64,000 nt of DNA from Actinobacteria bacterium IMCC26207. Its GTDB lineage: Bacteria > Actinomycetota > Acidimicrobiia > Acidimicrobiales > Microtrichaceae. Location: assembly GCA_001025035.1 (NCBI GenBank), contig LCZK01000010.1:496001-560000 (forward strand), written 5' to 3'. Position numbers and translations under genes: made by a program. Below are positions 1 to 7,613 of the stretch, one piece after another; within the stretch, counting starts at the first letter, position 1, and the number at the start of each line of letters is the position of its first letter. Below the pieces are notes generated by a model that was given only the letters and a program-made list of their open reading frames with translations, was not told the origin of the DNA and made no database searches.

Positions 1-292
1 GGGTTTGCGTCAAAAGGCGGCTGCGGCAGTTGCTCTAGTCCGCCCCTTTACGCTCTTGTTGGTCGATGAACCCTTTGTCGGGCTTGATGTTGCCGGACGC
101 GAAGCGCTGCTCGGATTGCTCGAAGAAGCGAGGCGAGGTGGCGCTACCGTGCTTGTTGCCACGCACGACCCTGCAGTGATCTCAAGATTTAAACGTGGTC
201 TCGTGCTCGATGACGGCCATGTTGTTCATGACGGAACTGCCGAGTCGCTTCACGCCTACCTGTCCGCCGATGTCACCCATGGCGAAACCTGA
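1..292 (+). CDS. ABC transporter ATP-binding protein, C-terminal fragment
   Basis: The reading frame is open to the left edge, so only about the last 96 residues of an ATP-hydrolysing ABC subunit are visible. It begins just after the ABC signature (GLRQK matches the end of LSGGxRQK). The Walker B motif with catalytic Glu (LLLVDEPFVGLD) lies near residue 23, followed by the D-loop and the switch His in ATHD near residue 54. The short tail (about 40 residues, no extra domain) fits an exporter-type ATPase such as the CcmA/NodI group, but the substrate cannot be told. The partner permease must lie to the left, outside the window. The TTG at position 5 is internal, not a start. Confidence 0.85.
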   Translation, partial: GLRQKAAAAVALVRPFTLLLVDEPFVGLDVAGREALLGLLEEARRGGATVLVATHDPAVISRFKRGLVLDDGHVVHDGTAESLHAYLSADVTHGET

Positions 293-373
293 CTGCTCGC
301 TAAGCAGTATGTTCAATGATGTTTAACCATCTGCCAGGGTTGCGACCTAGGCAATTCTGAATCGGGGATTCCC

Positions 374-1153
374 ATGTCTGGAACCATTCATCTCGAGATC
401 GATGCTGGCATTGCGACCATCACGAATGACAACACCGAGAAGCACAATGCGTTCGATGATGAAATGGATGCTCGCCTGTTTGAGATTTTGGCCGAGATTC
501 AATCGCGCCCAGAGATTCGTGTCGTCATCTGGCGAGGAGAAGGCAAGTCATTCTCTTCGGGTCGAGACGTCGGATCCATAGGGGTGGCACAGACCGAATT
601 GACCCACCATGAGCTCATGCGCAGGGGGCATCGGGGTATCCAACAACTCTGGCAAATGGACCAACCGGTGCTCGTTGCCTGCAAGGGCTGGGTGATGGGC
701 GGCTCGTTCCAGCGAGCACTGCTCTGTGATATTCGCGTGGCCGCCGAAGGAACCAGGTTTCGGTTGCCAGAACTGACCTATGGGGTAATCCCTGACACGG
801 GCGGTGTGGCGGTATTGCATCAGATGTGTGGAGATGGAGTTGTGAACGACATGGTGTTGACGGGCCGAGTCATGGACGTCGAAGAGGCCCTTCGACACGG
901 TGTAGTGAGTCGGGTGGTGGCCGAGTCCGAACTTGACGAGGTGGTGCGCTCTATTGCCGAACAGATCGCTTCCACTCCGATGATCACCGTCAAGTTGTAC
1001 CGAGAGGTACTTCGACACCTCTCTCTTCCTGCGCTTCGTTCATCGATGGATGATGAACTGACCTATCAGACGACACTGAACAAGAGCGACGACTTTGCGG
1101 AGTTCAAAGCGGCCAAGGCCGAGGGACGTGACCCTCGTTACAGCGGCAGCTGA
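374..1153 (+). CDS. Enoyl-CoA hydratase/isomerase (crotonase) family protein
   Basis: A 259-residue crotonase-fold protein, the normal length for the family. Members act on acyl-CoA thioesters in the cytoplasm. The first oxyanion-hole segment is GKSFSSGRDVGS (about residue 57) and the second is GWVMGGSFQRALLCD (about residue 105). In classical hydratases the first catalytic Glu sits where this protein has Gln (GGSFQRA), while the second Glu (LPELTYG) is kept, so true hydratase activity is uncertain and another crotonase reaction is possible. The ATG follows a GGGGA element. It lies 44 bp upstream of an SDR that resembles dienoyl-CoA reductases, so the two probably form a small fatty-acid or steroid-type degradation operon. 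Confidence 0.85.
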   Translation: MSGTIHLEIDAGIATITNDNTEKHNAFDDEMDARLFEILAEIQSRPEIRVVIWRGEGKSFSSGRDVGSIGVAQTELTHHELMRRGHRGIQQLWQMDQPVLVACKGWVMGGSFQRALLCDIRVAAEGTRFRLPELTYGVIPDTGGVAVLHQMCGDGVVNDMVLTGRVMDVEEALRHGVVSRVVAESELDEVVRSIAEQIASTPMITVKLYREVLRHLSLPALRSSMDDELTYQTTLNKSDDFAEFKAAKAEGRDPRYSGS

Positions 1154-1197
1154 CTCCGAATTAATTTCCTGACCTGTGAACAGAGGAACAGTTAGCC

Positions 1198-2082
1198 ATG
1201 AGCGAGATTATTGGATTGCCACAACCGCCGGCAGTTGGTGCATCTGCACTCGCCTCGGGAACCTTTGAGGGCGTGACGGTAGTTGTTACTGGTGGAGGCA
1301 CCGGTCTTGGAAAGGCAATTGCATCTGAGTTCGCCCGACTTGGTGCACGCCTCGCCATCCTGAGCCGTAAGGCAGAGCACCTTGATGCTGCCGAGGCTGC
1401 AATGGCTGAGATTGGCGCAGAGGTGCTGTGCATAGCCTGCGATATCCGAGAAGCCGACAGCATCGCTGCGGCATTCGATCAGATCGAAGAGCGCTTCGGT
1501 TTGCCGGGAGTCCTAGTCAATAACGCCGCAGCGAACTTCCCTTCGCCAAGCGAGGATCTCTCCCCCAACGCATGGCGCACCGTGGTGGATATCACGCTCA
1601 ACGGAACATTTCTGATGTGCAGAGAGTACGGCCAGCGTTTGTTGAGCGCAGGCGTGGCGGGCTCCATCATCAACATCGGGGCAACGTATGCGTGGACTGG
1701 TGGCCCTGGATTTGCGCATTCTGCGGCTGCTAAGGCTGCAGTGAAGAACCTGACCGAATCTCTAGCAGTTGAGTGGGGACCGTACGGAATTCAAGTCAAC
1801 TGTCTGGTGCCAGGTCTGATGCCCCATGAGGACATGACAGCCGATATTCAAGGGAACCTGAAGAACACAAATGACAAGGACCTTTGCCAACCTGCCATGC
1901 GCGTAGGGCAACGACAAGAACTTGGTTGGGCCGCAACGTTTCTTGCATCTCCCTATGCCCGGTTCATCTCAGGGCACACGCTGGTAGTGGATGGGGCCAA
2001 CTGGCAGCGCAGGTCACTCACAAACCCAGAGGTCATCCCGATACGCGTGCAGATGGGCCGTCCACCATTCGGAGAAGACTGA
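1198..2082 (+). CDS. SDR family oxidoreductase, 2,4-dienoyl-CoA reductase-like
   Basis: A 294-residue short-chain dehydrogenase. The NAD(P)-binding motif TGGGTGLGKA is near residue 31 and NNAAANF near 107. At the usual YxxxK site the Tyr is missing (HSAAAKAAV, about residue 177), but the Lys is kept. The loss of Tyr together with the following LAVEWGPYGIQVNCLVPG segment is characteristic of 2,4-dienoyl-CoA reductases (DECR group), which reduce dienoyl-CoA during unsaturated fatty-acid oxidation. The upstream crotonase gene (44 bp away) fits this role. The ATG follows GAGGA at about 10 nt. It ends 25 bp before the converging MMPL gene. Another SDR substrate remains possible. Confidence 0.8.
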   Translation: MSEIIGLPQPPAVGASALASGTFEGVTVVVTGGGTGLGKAIASEFARLGARLAILSRKAEHLDAAEAAMAEIGAEVLCIACDIREADSIAAAFDQIEERFGLPGVLVNNAAANFPSPSEDLSPNAWRTVVDITLNGTFLMCREYGQRLLSAGVAGSIINIGATYAWTGGPGFAHSAAAKAAVKNLTESLAVEWGPYGIQVNCLVPGLMPHEDMTADIQGNLKNTNDKDLCQPAMRVGQRQELGWAATFLASPYARFISGHTLVVDGANWQRRSLTNPEVIPIRVQMGRPPFGED

Positions 2083-2107
2083 GAACCGACAAGCTTGAGC
2101 CGATCGG

Positions 2108-4528
2108 TTAGACCAGAGCTTCTTGTTTTTGCAGCTCTGCCTCGTCCTCGGCGAACTCCGTTGGTCCTTCCACGTTGATGCTTGGAAGTAGGCGGTCAAG
2201 CCATGCCGGGAACCACCAGTTCTTATCGCCCAGCAACTCCATAGAAGCTGGAACTAACAACATGCGGACCAGAGTCGCATCGATCAGAACAGCAAATGCG
2301 AGCCCAAATCCAAACAGCTTTATGGCTCGGTCGCTCTCTAACAGGAACGATCCAAACACAAACACCATGATGGCAGCAGCAGCAGAAATAACCCTGGCCG
2401 TGGCTGCGAGACCATTGGCCACTGAGGTGTGGCTGTCGCCTGTACGAAGCCATTCCTCTCGCACGCGAGACAGCAAGAAAACCTCGTAGTCCATCGAGAG
2501 TCCGAAAACGATTGCAAACAACATCATCGGAATGAACGGCTCAATCGGTGCTGGTTCGATTCCGAAGAGGTCCTTTGCCCAACCCCATTGGAAGATGGCC
2601 ACGATCACACCGTAGGCAGCACCAATCGACAAGAGATTCATGATGACTGCCTTGAGCGGAACCAGGATGGAGCGGAACACCACCATCAGCAACATGAAGG
2701 ACAGCGATAGCACCGCAGCAAAGAACAGGAATAGTCGACCCGATAGGTAATTGGAAAAATCAACAGAGATGCCTACCTGCCCAGTTACGAGCACGTCGAT
2801 ACCGGTCTCCGCAGTCACCTTGGGCAAGAGATTCTCACGCAGGTCAACAACAAGGTTGGTTGTCGCCTCATCCTGAGGAGAGGTGGTTGGGGTCACTACC
2901 CAGAGCACTGCTCCGGACTCGCTCGGGCTCTGTAGATTCGATGGGATCGGAGGCGAGACGGCCTGCACACCCGGAACTTCCTCGAGCTGTTGGCTGACTT
3001 CAATGAGGGACTTGGGATTGGAAATATCTGTACCTTCAGGTACCTCGCCGACTAATAGCAGCTTGCCGTTGGAGCCCGCACCGAAACCATCTGAGAGCAG
3101 GTCGTAGGCTTTTCGGCCGGTGTTATCAACCGGAAGGTTCCCTGCGTCAGAGAACCCAAGGCGAATTCCAAAAAGCGGGATGGTGAGGAACAGAAGAATT
3201 GCCGTCGCTCCGAGCGCCAAGGGCCAAGGGTGGCCCTGCACAAACCGGCTCCAACGGTAGGCCGAGGTTTGATTCAGGGGCTTCGGCGCTTTGCGTTTGA
3301 ACTCTTTTTTCAACGGAGCGAACGCAAATCCGGCGATCATAACGATGACGGCAAGTGGAAATCCGACTAGCAGCGGGTTCAGGTTCAGTCCCAAGCCAAT
3401 GAGTCCAACGGCTACTAGACCGGCGGATATGAGTCCGCGCCACCGTGTGACCTCTATGCGTTCGCCTGCAAACCCCAGCAGCGCAGGAAGAAGGGTGAGC
3501 GATGCAACCATCGTGACCGTCACAACAGTTGCTGCGCCGATGCCAAGGCCGGAAACAAAGGACACACCCATTACGAGCATCCCCAAAAGTGAAATGACAA
3601 CGGTCAGACCTGCAAAAGTCACAGCCCGGCCAGAAGTGTCAATGGCCATGACTACGGAGTCTTCAACAGAATTCCCGAGGTGAAGTTGCTCTCGATAGCG
3701 CGTCACAATAAAGAGGGCGTAGTCAATGCCTACGCCTAGGCCAATCATTACTCCCAAAGTGGTCGCAAAGTCTGGCATCTCGATCAGGTTGGATAGCAGG
3801 GCCAGCGTAATGCTCCCAACTCCGATGCCAGCGAGTGCAACCCCGATCGGCAAGCCCATGGCCAGCACGGACCCGAAGGCAAAGATGAGGATCACTATGG
3901 CAAACGCCAAGCCAAGCAACTCTGAATCTGGAGCCTCGAAGTGCTCAAAGATTCGACCGCCGTATTCGATCTGCACACCGGGAACATCGGGCGCAAGTGA
4001 CTCGATCTGCGTGCCCTGCTTTCGGGCCACATCCAAGCTGGTGTCACGGGTGATCTCAACTTGAGCCACGGCAATATTGCCGGCATCTGGGCCCGAAGTC
4101 GAGATCTTAGAATTCGCCTCAGCGAGTTTCAGTAGCAGCGAAGGGTCATCCACCCCAGACAGATACCAAGTGGCGAGGGGGGAACTTGGGTCGAATTGTT
4201 CTGCCTCAAATGGGCTAACAACCGTAACGCCCTTCTCGGCGTCGACCTTGGCCAGAAAGTCAATCAGTGGTTGACGAACGGCTGGATCATCGAATCCAGT
4301 CTCAGAGCGAAAGACAATCGTTCCTTCAATGCCCGCCCCGGCACCACCCATCTGGCTTTCCAGAATGTCCAGACCTTGACGACTCTCTACATTCGGCAAC
4401 TCCATATTTGTCGCAAAATGGGGCCCAACTGCGCCAGCGGCCACGCCACCCAGCACAAGAACGAGCAGCCATAGCGCTACAACTGTCTTCCTGCGACGGA
4501 AACACCAAGAACCTAAACGACGATACAA
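2108..4528 (-). CDS. MMPL family RND-type transporter
   Basis: An 806-residue integral membrane protein with the duplicated RND plan of MMPL proteins: one helix near residues 14-34, an extracytoplasmic loop, five helices (about 200-345), a further helix near 365-395, a second extracytoplasmic domain and five helices (about 555-775). Conserved helix segments include GLGVGIDYALFIVTRYRE in the first half and VFGLSMDYEVFLLSRVREEW in the second, both with the family Asp-Tyr pair that carries protons. MMPL proteins in actinobacteria export lipids or drugs using the proton gradient. The best start is TTG at 4528, preceded by GGGAG at 6 nt; the next Met lies after the first helix. It is divergent from the acyl-CoA enzyme at 4704, sharing a 175-bp control region. 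Confidence 0.9.
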   Translation of the reverse strand: MYRRLGSWCFRRRKTVVALWLLVLVLGGVAAGAVGPHFATNMELPNVESRQGLDILESQMGGAGAGIEGTIVFRSETGFDDPAVRQPLIDFLAKVDAEKGVTVVSPFEAEQFDPSSPLATWYLSGVDDPSLLLKLAEANSKISTSGPDAGNIAVAQVEITRDTSLDVARKQGTQIESLAPDVPGVQIEYGGRIFEHFEAPDSELLGLAFAIVILIFAFGSVLAMGLPIGVALAGIGVGSITLALLSNLIEMPDFATTLGVMIGLGVGIDYALFIVTRYREQLHLGNSVEDSVVMAIDTSGRAVTFAGLTVVISLLGMLVMGVSFVSGLGIGAATVVTVTMVASLTLLPALLGFAGERIEVTRWRGLISAGLVAVGLIGLGLNLNPLLVGFPLAVIVMIAGFAFAPLKKEFKRKAPKPLNQTSAYRWSRFVQGHPWPLALGATAILLFLTIPLFGIRLGFSDAGNLPVDNTGRKAYDLLSDGFGAGSNGKLLLVGEVPEGTDISNPKSLIEVSQQLEEVPGVQAVSPPIPSNLQSPSESGAVLWVVTPTTSPQDEATTNLVVDLRENLLPKVTAETGIDVLVTGQVGISVDFSNYLSGRLFLFFAAVLSLSFMLLMVVFRSILVPLKAVIMNLLSIGAAYGVIVAIFQWGWAKDLFGIEPAPIEPFIPMMLFAIVFGLSMDYEVFLLSRVREEWLRTGDSHTSVANGLAATARVISAAAAIMVFVFGSFLLESDRAIKLFGFGLAFAVLIDATLVRMLLVPASMELLGDKNWWFPAWLDRLLPSINVEGPTEFAEDEAELQKQEALV

Positions 4529-4703
4529 AACGGACTCCCTGACAGGTCAATTCACGGGCATTGCGTAAGCCGAGTTTCCTCAACTATCTCCTCAGCGCCT
4601 GCTGATTCTAGACTCTGGAATCCTGCGATCTTTCAGATCAGGGAGTGCTACTAGTCACACCCCCAGGCTTCCAAACTCCATGATTAGCAAAGGCTAAAAC
4701 TTG
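4529..4703. promoter_or_regulatory. Divergent intergenic region between MMPL and crotonase genes, with a small palindrome
   Basis: This 175-bp region must hold promoters for both flanking genes. It contains the interrupted palindrome GATCT-TTC-AGATC at 4627-4639, flanked by partly complementary CCT/AGG. That is the size and shape of a dimeric repressor operator, but no regulator gene is adjacent. I could not assign clear -35 and -10 boxes. Confidence 0.3.
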
Positions 4704-5447
4704 ATGAGCGATCAACTCACTATTCAAGACAGCAACGGAGTGCGGCTGATTTCGTGGACTCGACCGGATGCGCTCAACGCGATGTCCATCGACATGTGGC
4801 ACGGCACGCGTGATGCTCTTGATTCAGTTGATGACGACGGGATCCGTTGTGTGGTCTTCACAGGAAGTGGGCGGGCGTTCACCGTCGGTCAAGACCTCTC
4901 TGAATTCGCTGACCCGCGCCACGGCGAGGCCGACGGTGGATTTCGAGGTTTGATGCGGGCAGTCTCGCAGGTCCCCGTGCCAATGATTGCCGCTGTCAAC
5001 GGGATGGCTGTTGGGTTTGGCTTTACTCTGCTGCCATGGTGCGAGGTCAGTCTGCTCAGCCCAGAGGCAAGATTCAAAGCACCGTTCGTGGGACTTGGTG
5101 TCACCACCGAAGCAGCGGCAAGCGTGTCGCTCGCAACAGTTATGACGCCTCAACTCGCAACTTGGCACTTGCTGACTGGTGAGTGGCTCAGCGCAGATCA
5201 GGCCCTAGCTCATGGGTTGGCCACCCAAATTGTTCCCGCTGAAGAGTTGCTGTCGACTTCTTTAGCGATCGCAGAGCGTTTCGCAGCGCAGCCCCCAAAC
5301 GCAATGCGCACCACCATTCGCCTGATTCGCGAGGGTCGCAGGCAGGGTTGGCAAGCTGCTCTCAACAGGGAGTACGAAGAGATGGCCCGGCTCGCTGGGT
5401 CAGAAGAGAACATTGCAGCAATTAGTTCGTTTTTCGATCGCAGCTAG
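4704..5447 (+). CDS. Enoyl-CoA hydratase/isomerase family protein
   Basis: A 247-residue crotonase-fold enzyme. The first oxyanion-hole segment GRAFTVGQDLSEF is near residue 56 and the second (NGMAVGFGFTLLPWCE) near 99. The following APFVGLGVTTEAAAS segment resembles the enoyl-CoA isomerase or PaaG-like branch rather than classical hydratases: neither classical catalytic Glu is in its normal place. It probably isomerises or hydrates an unsaturated acyl-CoA. I chose ATG 4704 over the adjacent in-frame TTG at 4701. It is divergent from the MMPL gene, and its 3' end faces the nitrobindin-like gene across an 18-bp gap. Confidence 0.82.
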   Translation: MSDQLTIQDSNGVRLISWTRPDALNAMSIDMWHGTRDALDSVDDDGIRCVVFTGSGRAFTVGQDLSEFADPRHGEADGGFRGLMRAVSQVPVPMIAAVNGMAVGFGFTLLPWCEVSLLSPEARFKAPFVGLGVTTEAAASVSLATVMTPQLATWHLLTGEWLSADQALAHGLATQIVPAEELLSTSLAIAERFAAQPPNAMRTTIRLIREGRRQGWQAALNREYEEMARLAGSEENIAAISSFFDRS

Positions 5448-5465
5448 TGCTCCCATATACTCCGC

Positions 5466-6035
5466 CTAACCCTCTGAACGCACCATGTGATTCGAGTCGG
5501 TATGGGCGAAATCTCCCTCGACTTGGTCCATGCGCAGCAGCGATGTTTGGGCATAAGTCCAACTGTCATCCTCATGCAGAGTGACCGTGATTTCGTATGA
5601 CAGGGTGCTCGCATGATCAACCAAATAGGAGTTCTCTCCGACGCGGTAGGGGGATCCGTCTGCCCCTGCAGACATCTTGAATGAGGATGCGTCAGCACTC
5701 GTTACGCCTCCAGCGAGAACGGTGATTCCACGGCGGAGAACACATGCGCGAAGAATCTCACCCGTCGCTGAATCCCAAAGCCAGTATCCAACCTCGGCAT
5801 GGAAAGGATCTACATCCTCTCCGCGCCACATTGCGCTGCGGTAATCCAATCCGTAGAGCGACTGACTGCCATTTACCACCGGACCAAATGGCTTCAAGCT
5901 GGCCTGCTCGCGGTAGTGGGTATTCCAGACTTGCTCACGCCCATGCGAGTACGAGACGTCCAAGCCATCGAGGGCTCTGCCTTCATTCTCCCAGTCGCCG
6001 ATCAGTGCCGCTAGTGGTCCCCATTCATCTGCCAT
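5466..6035 (-). CDS. Nitrobindin-like heme-binding beta-barrel protein (FABP-like, DUF1794)
   Basis: A 189-residue protein with the nitrobindin pattern: an N-terminal Gly-x-Trp element (LIGDWENEGRA, about residue 11) that starts a small beta-barrel, and a C-terminal HTDSNHMVR segment (about residue 179) where the family carries its proximal heme-ligand His and a conserved Asn. Nitrobindins bind ferric heme and can isomerise peroxynitrite or bind NO. Middle strands such as EVGYWLWDSATGEILRACV also fit. It is divergent from the photolyase gene with 84 bp between starts, so both may respond to oxidative or light stress; that link is inference. Confidence 0.78.
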   Translation of the reverse strand: MADEWGPLAALIGDWENEGRALDGLDVSYSHGREQVWNTHYREQASLKPFGPVVNGSQSLYGLDYRSAMWRGEDVDPFHAEVGYWLWDSATGEILRACVLRRGITVLAGGVTSADASSFKMSAGADGSPYRVGENSYLVDHASTLSYEITVTLHEDDSWTYAQTSLLRMDQVEGDFAHTDSNHMVRSEG

Positions 6036-6119
6036 TAAGAGAACTCCTCTGGATCTGGGAACGGAAGGTTAGCAATCTCTGGCAGCCACACCTTGTCTGC
6101 ATTGGCCTAGTTTCTAGAA

Positions 6120-7490
6120 ATGGATTCCCCCTCCTGCTCCATTGTTGTGTTCACACGAGACCTCCGCATTCGTGACCTGCCCGCTCTTCAGGCTGCGATT
6201 CAGGCCTCCCCCAAGGTCATCACGGCTTTCATTCTTGATGAGGATCTCGTTGAATCCCTGAGTAGTGCACCGAACCGATTGAGCTTTCTTCTTGATTCTC
6301 TCTGTGATCTTCGGGACTCGATTCGCAAGCTCGGCGGGGAGCTAGTCCTGAGGAGGGGAAACTGGGTGGAAGAGGTGGCGCTTCTTGTATCGGAGACCGG
6401 AGCATCCTCGGTTCATGCCTCGCAGGATGTTTCGGCTTTTTCCACGACACGTATGGACCTGCTGACTGCACGCCTCGCCGATTCCTCTTGCAAGATCCAC
6501 TTGCATCCGGGAATAACTGTGTTGCCGCCAGGAACGAACAGCCCCGGAACGGGCGGCTTCTGGAAAGTATTCACTCCCTACTACAACAAGTGGATCGAGG
6601 CGAGATGGAGAGATGTGCTTCCACCGCCAAAGCAGATTCATCATCTTGAAGGAATCCCCACACTGGCGATCCCCAGTTTGGGTGAGCTGAGCTTCACTCC
6701 CCCATCGCCAAATCTAGCGACCGGCGGAGAATCCGCAGGCCTAGAGCGACTCAAGATCTGGGCGAAAAGCTCGCTGGAAAGGTACGAGGAGAACCACAAT
6801 GCTCTCGCTGCAGACGACAGTTCTCGAATCGCCCCCTATCTTCACTTTGGATGCCTATCTCCGCTCGAGGTTGCTGCTCGGCTACAAGGTCGACCCGGTG
6901 CAGCACCGTTTATCCGGCAACTCTGCTGGCGCGATTTCTACCACCAAGCGCTAGCCGCTCGCCCGGAGATCTCGCAGGTTGATTACAGAAATCGCGGTGA
7001 CGTCTGGCGTCAAGATGAGCAGGATGCAGAGGCCTGGCGGCAAGGACGCACGGGGTATCCACTTGTGGATGCAGCCATGCAGCAGCTTCTCCTCGAAGGA
7101 TTCATGCATAACCGAGCGCGCATGGTGGTTGCGTCGTTTCTAACCAAAGACCTGTACCTGGACTGGCGCATCGGAGCCGCTCACTTCATGAAGTTCCTCA
7201 CAGATGCCGACGTTGCCAATAACCAGTTGAACTGGCAGTGGACGGCAGGAACTGGGTCTGACACGAATCCGAATCGGATCTTCAATCCGACTGTTCAGTC
7301 CGTTCGATTCGACCCTGATGGCGTCTATATTCGCCGATACCTACCTGTGCTCGCAGGTCTCGAAGCGCCCCTGATTCACGACCCTGATATCGAGACTCGC
7401 AGACTGCTCGGCTACCCGGAAAAGTTGGTGGATCACAAGCTGGCCATCGAGGCGTACCGGGCACAGTTAGCCTCGTACAAAACGAGTTAG
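6120..7490 (+). CDS. phr: Deoxyribodipyrimidine photo-lyase (CPD photolyase, class I)
   Basis: A 456-residue member of the photolyase/cryptochrome family, the usual length. The N-terminal alpha/beta antenna domain (residues 1-130) begins VVFTRDLRIRD. The helical FAD domain contains YLHFGCLSP (about 239), FIRQLCWRDFYH (about 262), GYPLVDAAMQQL (about 310) and the highly conserved NQLNWQWTAGTGSD (about 367). These contact FAD and the flipped-out pyrimidine dimer. It repairs UV dimers using light, suggesting a sunlit habitat. The start is weakly defined (no clear Shine-Dalgarno); translation may be leaderless. A hairpin with a T-rich tail overlaps its stop codon. Confidence 0.93.
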   Translation: MDSPSCSIVVFTRDLRIRDLPALQAAIQASPKVITAFILDEDLVESLSSAPNRLSFLLDSLCDLRDSIRKLGGELVLRRGNWVEEVALLVSETGASSVHASQDVSAFSTTRMDLLTARLADSSCKIHLHPGITVLPPGTNSPGTGGFWKVFTPYYNKWIEARWRDVLPPPKQIHHLEGIPTLAIPSLGELSFTPPSPNLATGGESAGLERLKIWAKSSLERYEENHNALAADDSSRIAPYLHFGCLSPLEVAARLQGRPGAAPFIRQLCWRDFYHQALAARPEISQVDYRNRGDVWRQDEQDAEAWRQGRTGYPLVDAAMQQLLLEGFMHNRARMVVASFLTKDLYLDWRIGAAHFMKFLTDADVANNQLNWQWTAGTGSDTNPNRIFNPTVQSVRFDPDGVYIRRYLPVLAGLEAPLIHDPDIETRRLLGYPEKLVDHKLAIEAYRAQLASYKTS

Positions 7491-7496
7491 TTTTTT
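7472..7496 (+). terminator. Candidate Rho-independent terminator after phr
   Basis: The stem CTCGT (7472-7476) pairs with ACGAG (7482-7486) around a five-base loop, followed by TTAGTTTTTT. The hairpin lies in the last codons of the photolyase and the stop TAG is in the T-rich tail. The five-pair stem is short, so efficiency is doubtful. A second small hairpin (AAGTTG-TTCCG-CAACTT, 7509-7525) follows. Confidence 0.5.
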
Positions 7497-7613
7497 GGCC
7501 TGCTTGGCAAGTTGTTCCGCAACTTTGAGTCGATGCGCTGACTGCGCGAGTATCTGCTTAGTTCAACCGGTCACTGGCTGAATTCTCGATACAGATAGGC
7601 GACCCCTTAGCCC

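Noticed and set aside
548..1018. Antisense reading frame of 156 codons inside the first crotonase gene
   Set aside because: It lies opposite a clear crotonase gene, has no recognisable motif and results from codon bias on the other strand.
2084..2109. Hairpin AACCGA/TCGGTT between the SDR and MMPL genes as terminator
   Set aside because: The 6-bp stem has a 14-base loop and no T-run; too weak to call, though a convergent terminator is expected here.
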